A stretch of 37,079 nt of DNA from Opitutaceae bacterium UBA2377 (GTDB lineage: Bacteria > Verrucomicrobiota > Verrucomicrobiia > Opitutales > Opitutaceae), in the NCBI GenBank assembly GCA_002344205.1, contig DDSZ01000009.1, forward strand, positions 255 to 37,333, given 5' to 3'. Of the stretch, positions 30,066-37,079 are shown piece after piece. Numbering within the stretch: the first letter of the stretch is position 1; each line of letters begins with the position of its first letter. A program made the translations under genes and the position numbers. A model generated the notes under the pieces. That model was not told the DNA's origin, made no database searches, and was given only the letters and a program-made list of their open reading frames with translations.

Positions 30066-31979
30066 TCAGCTGTCGGCCTTCGGCAGCCACACGGCCATGG
30101 GCGCCAGGCCGCGGTTGTTCCAAGTCGCGTAGGGAATCAACGTGGCGGGCCCGGCGGCGGCCGGAGCGGTGACATCATCCAGCACGAGCGTGACCACGCC
30201 GCCGAGAAGATCGGGCTGCACTTGCGCCGTGGCGCGCGTGGCGGCCGAGACGGCGAGGGTCTCGGGGTCGGTCTGGCCGGCGGCATCCTCGAAGGCGTAA
30301 ACGACCGGCCCGCGTTCGAAAGCGAGGCGGTGGCGCACGGCTTCAATCGTGGGGTGGCCGCGCACGGTGCGGACGGGCATCGGGAGTTCGAGTTCGACGG
30401 TGTCGCCGGGTTGCCAGGTGCGCGTGAGCACGGCGTAGCCGTTTTCGAGAGCGGGTGTGACCGGTTCGCCGGCGATACGCAGAGACCAGTCGGGGCACGC
30501 GGCATCGGCGTAGGTGTAGAGATCGGAGGGCACGGGCCGGCCTTCCACCCAGCCGGGGATGCGCAGGCGCAGGGTGAATGCAGCCGGTTTTTCGGGCGTG
30601 AGGATGAGCCGGACGGCGCCCGACCACGGGTAGTCGGTGGTCTGGGTGAGACGCACCTTGGCGCCGGCGACGGTGATCTCGCCTTCGTTTGGCGCGTAGA
30701 AATTCACATAGAGCGAATCATCGCGCACGGCGTAGAACCAACCGGTGAGCGCGGCGAGGGTGCGCATGAGGTTGGGCGGACAGCACGCGCAGCCGAACCA
30801 CGGGGCGCGGCCGGCGTGATCGTGGTTGTTTTTGGCCACGCCGTCGTAGGCGAGGGGATTGGGATAGAAGAAGCGGTCGCCGGACAGAGAGACGCCGCTG
30901 ATGAAGCCGTTGTGGGCGGTGCGTTCGAGCACGTCGAGGTAGCGGGCTTCGCCGGTGAAGAGGAACATGCGCTGGTTCCACAGCATGAGCGCGATGGCGG
31001 CGCAGGTCTCGTTGTAGCACGCGTTGGGCAGTTCGTAATCCTCGCCGTAGGCCTCGCCATGCTGGATCGGGCCGACGCCGCCGGTGAGGGAGAGTTTTTT
31101 CTCCACGACGTTTTCCCAGATTTTTCGGATGGCGGCCACGTAGTCCGCATCGCCGGTCAGCGCGGCGACGTCGGCCATGCCGGCATACATGTAGTTGGCG
31201 CGCACGGCGTGACCGACGGCCCCGGTCTGCTGCGTGACGGGGAGGTGCTGCTGGCTGTAGGCCTTGCCGCCGGGGCTGCGGGCTTCGAGGAAGATTTTGG
31301 CGAGCTCGATCCAGCGCGCGTCGCCGGTCACGCGGTGGAGCTTGGCGAGACCCATCTCGATGACCTGGTGGCCGGGTGCGACGCGGAGCCGGCGGTCGCC
31401 GAAATCGCGCCACAGGAGTTCGGCACTTTTCAGGCAGGCATCGAGCAGGGTGCGCTTGCCCGTCGCCTCGAAGTGGGCGACGCCGGCTTCGTAGAGATGG
31501 CCGAGGTTGTAGATCTCGTGGCTGAGGTCGGCGTCCTTGAGCCAGCGCTTTTCGTCAATCCACTCGTGCACCGGCGAATCGGGATGCATCGTGCGGAAGG
31601 TGTAGAGGTAGCCGTCGGGCTCCTGCGCGGCGACCACGTGCGCGATCCAGCCGTCGAGCCGCGCCTCGAGCGCGGGGTCGCGCCGCACATGCAGGGCGTA
31701 GGCGATGCCCTCCATGACCTTGTAAACGTCGGAATCGTCGAAGGGGTAAATTGTGACGGGCTTGTTTTGGAACGAGGTCTCGCCGGCGGCACGGCGGCGG
31801 AGGGTCTCGGCCGCGAGGTCGAAATTGCGCAGCCGGCCGGTGTCCTCGCATTGCCGGATGGCGTAGGGCACGGTGGTCGCGAGGTTCTCGGCCTGCCGTT
31901 GCTGCCAGAAGCCGCCCGTGATGCGCACGGCGGTGAAGGGCACGGGGCGGATGGGGTAGTCGGCGGTGGCGGGCTGCAT
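30066..31979 (-). CDS. GH127 beta-L-arabinofuranosidase-like glycoside hydrolase
   Basis: A 637-residue enzyme of the DUF1680/GH127 family. Residues 20-400 form the alpha/alpha barrel with NFDLAAETL, FDDSDVYKVMEG and WIAHVVAAQEPDGYL. The zinc-cysteine catalytic site is present: Glu324 and Cys326 in YNETCAAIA, and Cys399-Cys400 of FGCACCPPN, one of which is the nucleophile. Glu309 (QHGEAYGED) is the candidate acid/base. Two C-terminal beta domains follow. The enzymes release L-arabinofuranose from plant or bacterial glycans; specificity within the family varies. No signal peptide is visible, so it probably works on imported oligosaccharides. It is divergent from the M28 gene. Confidence 0.94.
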   Translation of the reverse strand: MQPATADYPIRPVPFTAVRITGGFWQQRQAENLATTVPYAIRQCEDTGRLRNFDLAAETLRRRAAGETSFQNKPVTIYPFDDSDVYKVMEGIAYALHVRRDPALEARLDGWIAHVVAAQEPDGYLYTFRTMHPDSPVHEWIDEKRWLKDADLSHEIYNLGHLYEAGVAHFEATGKRTLLDACLKSAELLWRDFGDRRLRVAPGHQVIEMGLAKLHRVTGDARWIELAKIFLEARSPGGKAYSQQHLPVTQQTGAVGHAVRANYMYAGMADVAALTGDADYVAAIRKIWENVVEKKLSLTGGVGPIQHGEAYGEDYELPNACYNETCAAIALMLWNQRMFLFTGEARYLDVLERTAHNGFISGVSLSGDRFFYPNPLAYDGVAKNNHDHAGRAPWFGCACCPPNLMRTLAALTGWFYAVRDDSLYVNFYAPNEGEITVAGAKVRLTQTTDYPWSGAVRLILTPEKPAAFTLRLRIPGWVEGRPVPSDLYTYADAACPDWSLRIAGEPVTPALENGYAVLTRTWQPGDTVELELPMPVRTVRGHPTIEAVRHRLAFERGPVVYAFEDAAGQTDPETLAVSAATRATAQVQPDLLGGVVTLVLDDVTAPAAAGPATLIPYATWNNRGLAPMAVWLPKADS

Positions 31980-32066
31980 CGGAAACGCGGAGGATGTCTG
32001 TCAACGGGGGATGGCCAAGCCGATAGCGGCTGAATGAACAGCCCGGCCCACTGCGCGCTTGTCTTG

Positions 32067-32079
32067 CCGGAGGCTCCGG
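32067..32079. promoter_or_regulatory. 13-bp perfect inverted repeat upstream of the M28 gene
   Basis: CCGGAG-G-CTCCGG lies 17-29 bp upstream of the M28 ATG, in the 116-bp divergent gap shared with GH127. It could be an operator half-overlapping the start region or simply a small hairpin in the 5' leader. GC-rich palindromes also arise by chance here. Confidence 0.25.
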
Positions 32080-32095
32080 GCGTTATGACGCGGGC

Positions 32096-33421
32096 ATGGA
32101 ACCCATCCTCCCGGCCAACCTGAGCCGGCACTTGCGCCATCTGACCGGGACAATCGGCGTGCGGCTGGCCGGCAGCCCGGGCGAGGCGGCCGCGGCGGAC
32201 TATCTCGAGCGGGAGATGACAGCCGCCGGCGCCGGGGTGACGCGCGAGCGTTTTCCCGTGAACCGGCGCGACGTGCAGGAGCAGCAGTTGCAGGTGTGGC
32301 ATGACGGGGCATGGCACGACGCGGGTTGTTCGCTCTTCGCCAACACCCCGGGCACGGCCGGCGGCTGGGTGGAGGCACCGCTGGTTTTCTTCGAAGGAGC
32401 GACCGGCTACCAACATCCCGATCTGGGCGCGGCGATGCGCGGCCGGATCGTGCTGCACCTTGGCTGCCACATTGAATCGCGGGAAAACTACCGCCGGCTG
32501 ATCGCGGCGCAGCCGGCGGGCCTGTTGATGGTGGACGTGCGCTACCCCGGCGCGACGCCGTTGGCCGATGCGATTTTTCCCGCCTATGCGGCGGCGTGCG
32601 GCGCGGTGCCCTCGCTCAATGTCGCCTACCTCGATGCCTGGCGCTGGCGCGAACGCGGTGCGACCAAGGCGCGTTTTCGCGTCGTGGGCGGACCGCGGCC
32701 GGCCGAGTCGGCGAACGTCGTCGCCGAATTGCCGGGCTCCGACCCGACCGCGGGCGTGCTCTATCTTGGCGGCCATCACGACACGCAGGCGGACTCGGTG
32801 GGCGCGGATGACAACGGTTCGGCGACGGCGGGGCTGATCGAGCTCGTGCGGGTGCTCGCGCCGCGGCCGCGGCGGCGGACGATCCGGTTGATCTCATTCG
32901 GGGCGGAGGAGCAGCTGTCGGTGGGTAGTGCGGCCTATGTGCGCCGACACCGGGAGGAGCTGATGCGAAACGGCCGGTTCATGTTCAACCTCGACAGCTT
33001 CGGTTCGCTGCTCGGGTGGAACACGGTTTGGGGCAGCGCGCCGCGCGAGCTGGACGCGCTGCTGCCGGCGTATTTTGCCCGCCATGGCCAGTATTATCGG
33101 CGCGAGCCGGGCGTGCTGCCGTATGCGGACCATTTCCCGTTTACCGCGGCGGGGGTGCCGGGGGTGACGTTGATGCGGCCGAATTGCGCCGGCGGGCGTT
33201 TCTTCCATCACCGGCCCGATGACGACCTGAGCCGCGTGGACCCAAAGCTGATGGCAACGTTGCTAAACGCGGTCGCTGCCTTGGTCGCGGACTTGGCGGC
33301 GGCGGAAGCGCTGCCATTTGCGCCGATCATCCTGGAAAACGAGCGCGCCGCCATAGCGCATTGCTGGGACGATCTGTTCGGCGGCTGGCAGCAGCCCAAG
33401 TTCAAGCCAGCGGCAGGGTGA
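32096..33421 (+). CDS. M28-family zinc metallopeptidase
   Basis: A 441-residue di-zinc aminopeptidase-fold protein. The metal site reads His227 and Asp229 (GGHHDTQ), bridging Asp238/239 (GADDNGSA), Glu271-Glu272 (GAEEQL), Asp300 (NLDSFG) and His371-372 (FFHHRPDDD). Residues 90-195 form an inserted PA-like domain (GRIVLHLGC, AGLLMVDVRYPG). No signal peptide was seen, so it may be cytosolic, unlike most M28 members which are exported. It probably removes N-terminal residues from peptides, but peptide specificity is unknown. Its 3' end overlaps the convergent histidine-kinase gene by 20 bp, an arrangement that would give overlapping antisense transcript ends. Confidence 0.92.
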   Translation: MEPILPANLSRHLRHLTGTIGVRLAGSPGEAAAADYLEREMTAAGAGVTRERFPVNRRDVQEQQLQVWHDGAWHDAGCSLFANTPGTAGGWVEAPLVFFEGATGYQHPDLGAAMRGRIVLHLGCHIESRENYRRLIAAQPAGLLMVDVRYPGATPLADAIFPAYAAACGAVPSLNVAYLDAWRWRERGATKARFRVVGGPRPAESANVVAELPGSDPTAGVLYLGGHHDTQADSVGADDNGSATAGLIELVRVLAPRPRRRTIRLISFGAEEQLSVGSAAYVRRHREELMRNGRFMFNLDSFGSLLGWNTVWGSAPRELDALLPAYFARHGQYYRREPGVLPYADHFPFTAAGVPGVTLMRPNCAGGRFFHHRPDDDLSRVDPKLMATLLNAVAALVADLAAAEALPFAPIILENERAAIAHCWDDLFGGWQQPKFKPAAG

Positions 33422-34493
33422 AACCGAAGGTGGCGCCGCCGGCGGGTTCGTTGCGGGCCCAGATGCGTCCGCCGTGATCCTCGGCGATGCGCCGGCAGAT
33501 CGCGAGACCCAGCCCGGTGCCCTTGGTTTTGCCGTGCGTGGCGAAGGGCTGGAAGAGGCGCTCCATAATCTCCGGGGCGATGCCGGGGCCGGCGTCGTGC
33601 ACCTCGGTGTGGAGGGCGTTTTCTTCCACGCGAAAGCGCACGGTGATCGGGCCGCCCTTGGGCATGGCCTCGCTGGCGTTGCCGACGAGGTTGAAAAACA
33701 ACCGGGAGAGCCGTGGGGCGTTGAGGCGGACAGGCCGGGCCGGCGGCGCATCGGCCACGAGGGTGCAGTCGGATTTTTCCGCCTGGGCGCGGAGCTCCAG
33801 CAGGAGTGGGGCGGCAAAGGCGGCGAAGTCCGCGGACGTGAGCTCGACGGTCCGGCCGGAGGGCCGGGTGACATCGATGATCTCGTTCAACATGTCGGTG
33901 AGGCGGGTGATCTGCCGGGCGATGCCATCGGCGGCCTCGGCCCGGGTGGCCGGCGTGGCTTTCTCCTTGGCGGCCAGTTCGGCGTAGAGACCGATGGTGC
34001 TGAGCGGAGTCTTGAAATCGTGCACGATGGTGCCGGCAAAACGACCGACGGTGGCGAGCACTTCCGCCTGCACGATCTCATCAATGTATTTCTGGTTGAG
34101 CGCGCGCATGCGGCGGCTGAACTCGCGGATGAGGTCGAGCGCGAGGGTTGGGCGGCGGTCGAGCAGCTGCAGAAAATCCTCCCGGCTGACATAAAGCGCG
34201 ACCGTGTCCTTGGCGGCCCTGGCACCCGCGGAGCGCGGCGCGGAATCGAGCACGGCCATCTCGCCGAGAAAATCGCCTGGCCCCAGGGTGGCCAGCGGAC
34301 GGGACTCGTTGGTCCCGATGGTGGCGAGAATCTGCACCTCGCCGGATTCGATCACATACAGGCCGTCGCCCGGATCGCCGGTGGCAAAAATGGTGGTGCC
34401 CGCGGCATAGGTCCGCCGCTGGTCGGCCTGGCCCAGCTCCTGCAGGGCGAGGCTGAGCGCAACCGCGGGGGAGAGTGCGGGGATGGAAGGCAT
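33402..34493 (-). CDS. Cytosolic sensor histidine kinase with cyclic-nucleotide-binding domain
   Basis: A 363-residue soluble signalling protein. Residues 20-130 are a CRP-like cNMP-binding domain (TIFATGDPGDGLYVIESGEV, LGPGDFLGEMAVLDSAPRSA); the phosphate-binding cassette GEMA...R-x-A is well kept, so real nucleotide binding is plausible. A coiled linker leads to the kinase: H-box His158 in GTIVHDFKTPLS, N-box Asn262 in NLVGNASEAM, G1 DAGPGI (290-295) and G2 GTGLGLAICRRI. There is no membrane segment, so the signal is intracellular. No partner regulator is adjacent. Starting at ATG 34493 leaves 137 bp to the divergent methyltransferase gene. It overlaps the M28 gene by 20 bp. Confidence 0.92.
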   Translation of the reverse strand: MPSIPALSPAVALSLALQELGQADQRRTYAAGTTIFATGDPGDGLYVIESGEVQILATIGTNESRPLATLGPGDFLGEMAVLDSAPRSAGARAAKDTVALYVSREDFLQLLDRRPTLALDLIREFSRRMRALNQKYIDEIVQAEVLATVGRFAGTIVHDFKTPLSTIGLYAELAAKEKATPATRAEAADGIARQITRLTDMLNEIIDVTRPSGRTVELTSADFAAFAAPLLLELRAQAEKSDCTLVADAPPARPVRLNAPRLSRLFFNLVGNASEAMPKGGPITVRFRVEENALHTEVHDAGPGIAPEIMERLFQPFATHGKTKGTGLGLAICRRIAEDHGGRIWARNEPAGGATFGFTLPLA

Positions 34494-34630
34494 GAAAAAA
34501 GGCTTGAGCAAGTTTTGCGCCGTCTGCGGTTGCGGCAAGAACAGACGCTGGCGGCGCAGCACGGAGTGTTTTATGTGCCGCTGGCGTGGTTGGAATTGCG
34601 CCGGGAGCAGCGGCCACCTTGGCTGAACGG

Positions 34631-35362
34631 ATGAATGACGCCTCTGCTGCGGACAACGGTTGGGAAAGATCAGCCGGACCATGGCTCCGGCTGATGGAGC
34701 TGGGCGACCCGAACCGGGTGCTGCTGCTCGACGAAGTGATGCTCGGCCTGTGCGGCGAGGTGCAGGGAAAAGAAGTGCTTGATGCGGGCTGCGGCGAAGG
34801 CAGGTTTTGCCGGATGCTGGCGGCCCGCGGGGCGCGCACGACCGGGATCGATCCCACGGCGACCCTGATCCAGACGGCGCGCGCCCGGCAGCCGGACGGG
34901 ATTTTTCACGAGGCGGCGGCCGAAGCCCTGCCGCTGGCGGATGCCAGCATGGATCTGGCGGTCAGCTACGTGGCCTTGGTGGACATACCGGATTTCCGGG
35001 CTGCCATCCGCGAGATGGCACGGGTGTTGCGGCCGGGCGGGCGGATGGTCGTGGCGAACCTCAACGGTTTTGCCACGGCGACCACGAAGTTCTGGGCGCG
35101 GGATGAAGACGGCAACAAGCTGCACTGGACGATGGACAATTACATGACCGAGCGCGCGGCACGGGCGGAATGGGCCGACCTGTCGATCATCAACTGGCAC
35201 CGGCCGTTGTCGGCGTATATGCGGGCCTTCATCGGCGCGGGGCTGACGCTGGAGCACTTTGACGAGCCGATGCCCAAACCCGAGGTGCTGGCCGCGCATC
35301 CGGGGATGCAGGATTACCGGCGCATGCCCCATTTCTGCACCATGGTCTGGCGTCGGCCATGA
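34631..35362 (+). CDS. Class I SAM-dependent methyltransferase
   Basis: A 243-residue Rossmann-fold methyltransferase. Motif I VLDAGCGEGRF binds S-adenosylmethionine. GIDPTATLI supplies the acidic residue of motif II and VSYVALVDIPDF motif IV. The C-terminal RVLRPGGRMVVANL is the post-III segment of small-molecule methyltransferases. The region after that (residues 150-235: WTMDNYMTERA, LSAYMRAFIGAGLTLEHFDEP) is a substrate cap of UbiE/Methyltransf_11-like proteins. The substrate is unknown. It is divergent from the histidine kinase and downstream faces the tRNA terminator. ATG 34631 is used; an upstream start at 34586 would add 15 non-family residues. Confidence 0.9.
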   Translation: MNDASAADNGWERSAGPWLRLMELGDPNRVLLLDEVMLGLCGEVQGKEVLDAGCGEGRFCRMLAARGARTTGIDPTATLIQTARARQPDGIFHEAAAEALPLADASMDLAVSYVALVDIPDFRAAIREMARVLRPGGRMVVANLNGFATATTKFWARDEDGNKLHWTMDNYMTERAARAEWADLSIINWHRPLSAYMRAFIGAGLTLEHFDEPMPKPEVLAAHPGMQDYRRMPHFCTMVWRRP

Positions 35363-35411
35363 ACCGATGGCGTGTGCGCCAATCGGGTTCAGTCGAGTTC
35401 CGTGAAAACAA

Positions 35412-35443
35412 AATCCCCCGCAAATTGTTGTTTGCGAGGGATT
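35412..35443 (-). terminator. Terminator downstream of the tRNA-Met gene
   Basis: AATCCC-C-CGCAAA pairs with TTTGCG-A-GGGATT (plus reading), 12 base pairs with one C-A mismatch and a 6-base loop. On the minus strand it is followed by TTGTTTTC and lies directly after the tRNA 3' end. It can also stop the converging methyltransferase transcript. Confidence 0.8.
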
Positions 35444-35447
35444 AAAT

Positions 35448-35727
<280 letters not shown>

Positions 35728-36609
35728 ATGAACGTAACTCCCAAAGACCTGCTCGATGCCGGCGTGCATTTCGGGCACCAGACCAAACGTTGGAATCCTC
35801 GCTCGAAGGGCTTCGTCTTCGACCACCGGCAGGGCATCTCCATCATCGACCTCGGCAAGACGCATGACGCGCTCCAGAAGGCCGCGGCCTTCATTGAGGA
35901 TGTCGTCGCCGGCGGCGGCAACGTGCTGTTCGTGGGCACCAAGAAGCAGGCCAAGGAAATCGTCCGCGAGGCGGCGACCTCCACCAACATGCCTTTCTGC
36001 GTGGACCGCTGGCTCGGCGGCACGCTCACCAATTACGAGACCGTCAAGAAATCCATCGCCAAGTTCAAAAAATACCAGGCGATGGAGACCAACGGCGAGA
36101 TGGACAAGCTGGCCTCCAAGGAGGTCGCCGCGATCAAGCGCGAGATGAACCGCATGCAGCGCAACTTCAGCGGCATCGCCGACATGGGCGGCATGCCCAG
36201 CGCGATGTTCGTTGTGGACGTCAATCACGAGAAGATCGCGGTGGCCGAGGCCGGCCGCTGCGGCATTCCCTGCGTCGGCATCTGCGACACCAATTCCGAT
36301 CCGGCCACGCTCTCGCACCCGATCCCGGGCAATGACGATGCCGTGAAGTCGATCCGCATCCTCGTCGAGACCATCCTGGCCGCCGTGCAGGCCGGCCTCG
36401 CCCAGCGGGACACGCGCCGCGCTGCGCGCGGCGCCGCCGACCTGAAGGCCGTTAGCGCGGCCGCCGCCGCGAATATCGGCGAAGTGGACATCTCCAAGGT
36501 CCAACTGCCCGGCGACCTCGTGGTAGACGACGTGGTTGAAACCGAGGAAACTGTTGCGGCCAAAAAGAAGCCCGTCCGCGCCAAGAAGGCCCCGGTCAAG
36601 GCCGAGTAA
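35728..36609 (+). CDS. rpsB: 30S ribosomal protein S2
   Basis: A 293-residue ribosomal protein of the small subunit, needed for S1 attachment in bacteria. The family blocks are complete: [14 protein letters not shown] at the N-terminus, [46 protein letters not shown] and [14 protein letters not shown]. The core ends near residue 235; E. coli S2 has 241 residues. The extra ~55 residues form an acidic then Lys/Ala-rich tail ending [11 protein letters not shown]. Such C-terminal extensions occur in several phyla. ATG 35728 begins the family homology; the open frame extends to 35581 without homology. No Shine-Dalgarno precedes it. tsf follows after 25 bp, the standard operon order. Confidence 0.98.
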   Translation: MNVTPKDLLDAGVHFGHQTKRWNPRSKGFVFDHRQGISIIDLGKTHDALQKAAAFIEDVVAGGGNVLFVGTKKQAKEIVREAATSTNMPFCVDRWLGGTLTNYETVKKSIAKFKKYQAMETNGEMDKLASKEVAAIKREMNRMQRNFSGIADMGGMPSAMFVVDVNHEKIAVAEAGRCGIPCVGICDTNSDPATLSHPIPGNDDAVKSIRILVETILAAVQAGLAQRDTRRAARGAADLKAVSAAAAANIGEVDISKVQLPGDLVVDDVVETEETVAAKKKPVRAKKAPVKAE

Positions 36610-36634
36610 CCGCCGCACCCGGACGCATCTATTC

Positions 36635-37079
36635 ATGAGCACCACCATCACCGCTCAAATGGTCAACGACCTGCGCACCGCCACCGGTGCCGGACTGCTT
36701 GACTGCAAGAAGGCCCTCACCGAGGCCAACGGCAACATCGAGGAAGCTGTCACCATTCTGCGCAAGAAGGGTGCCGCCTCCGCGGCCAAAAAGGCGGACC
36801 GCGCCACGAAGGAAGGGCTCGTCGAGAGCTACATCCATGTCGGCGGCAAGGTCGGCGTCCTCATCGAGGTCAACTGCGAGACCGACTTCGTCGCCCGCAA
36901 TGACGACTTCAAGGCCTTCGTGAAGGATCTCTGCCTGCAGATCGCCGCCGCGAATCCGACCGTCGTTTCGCGCGATCAGGTGCCGGAGGCCGACCTCGCC
37001 AAGGAGCGAGAGATCGCCGCCGCCCAGGTGCAAGGCAAGCCGCCGGCGGCCGTGCAGAAGATCGTCGAGGGCAAGCTCG
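36635..37079 (+). CDS. tsf: Elongation factor Ts (N-terminal part, cut by window edge)
   Basis: The first 148 codons of the nucleotide-exchange factor that reloads EF-Tu with GTP. The N-terminal UBA-like domain (residues 5-40) holds [17 protein letters not shown] and [11 protein letters not shown]. The core starts with [20 protein letters not shown] and the EF-Tu-contacting TDFVARND (residues 83-90). The rest of the gene is past the window edge. It is 25 bp after rpsB and surely co-transcribed with it. No Shine-Dalgarno is seen; the start is preceded by ATTC. Confidence 0.98.
   Translation, partial: MSTTITAQMVNDLRTATGAGLLDCKKALTEANGNIEEAVTILRKKGAASAAKKADRATKEGLVESYIHVGGKVGVLIEVNCETDFVARNDDFKAFVKDLCLQIAAANPTVVSRDQVPEADLAKEREIAAAQVQGKPPAAVQKIVEGKL

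Noticed and set aside
29946..32033. 695-codon open frame on the plus strand
   Set aside because: Antisense shadow of GH127, whose catalytic Cys and Glu residues are intact on the minus strand.

Overview
This is a high-GC bacterial chromosome segment, most likely from an Opitutaceae-type Verrucomicrobiota. That placement is inferred from the gene repertoire: a TonB-dependent receptor with a carboxypeptidase-regulatory-like N-terminus, GH127 and heparinase II/III enzymes, a beta-helix carbohydrate enzyme, many secreted or cytosolic peptidases, and hardly any Shine-Dalgarno sequences. No rRNA was seen, so the phylum is not proven. The segment carries about 35 protein genes (one cut by each edge, one frameshifted), one gene remnant and one tRNA. 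Most genes are on the minus strand. No stretch longer than 300 bases is without a gene; the longest gap (3960-4227) holds a decayed peptidase start and a short repeat.

Layout. 1-1273: front half of a P-type cation-pump gene. 1356-6056: small housekeeping and stress-type genes (3-methyladenine glycosylase Tag, three VOC/glyoxalase-fold proteins of which two are a tandem pair, DoxX, a WYL regulator, HIT hydrolase, GNAT acetyltransferase), with a lower-GC patch around the HIT gene. 6069-9247: a large right-handed beta-helix protein, a small secreted protein and a periplasmic thioredoxin, with a strong bidirectional terminator between the last two. 9327-14059: a probable minus-strand operon of fatty-acid-hydroxylase-like protein, peptidase T, DUF502 membrane protein and heparinase II/III-like protein. 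14205-19652: a TonB-dependent receptor and a phnD-phnC-phnE importer for phosphonate-type compounds. 19765-31979: sialidase-fold protein, single-domain response regulator, VOC protein, SLC13 transporter, M14 carboxypeptidase, M3 oligopeptidase, plus-strand DTW-domain protein, homocysteine methyltransferase and GH127. 32096-35362: M28 peptidase, cyclic-nucleotide-domain histidine kinase and a methyltransferase. 35448-37079: initiator tRNA-Met, then rpsB and the start of tsf.

The most interesting part is 17.0-19.8 kb. The receptor gene is preceded by three perfect GTCACC hexamers spaced exactly 11 bp apart, the geometry of a PhoB (Pho) box, and phnD is preceded by a weaker two-copy 11-bp repeat. 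This suggests a phosphate-starvation-controlled system in which an outer-membrane receptor feeds a periplasmic PhnD lipoprotein and an inner-membrane PhnCE transporter. In this copy phnC carries a 4-bp tandem duplication that separates Walker A and the signature motif from Walker B, so the importer is either broken or affected by a sequence error.

Two translation features stand out. Almost no gene, not even rpsB or tsf, has a recognisable Shine-Dalgarno sequence, yet 26 of 33 chosen ATG starts are preceded directly by C. The initiator tRNA also departs from the E. coli pattern at the 1:72 pair, the 29:41 pair and position 73.
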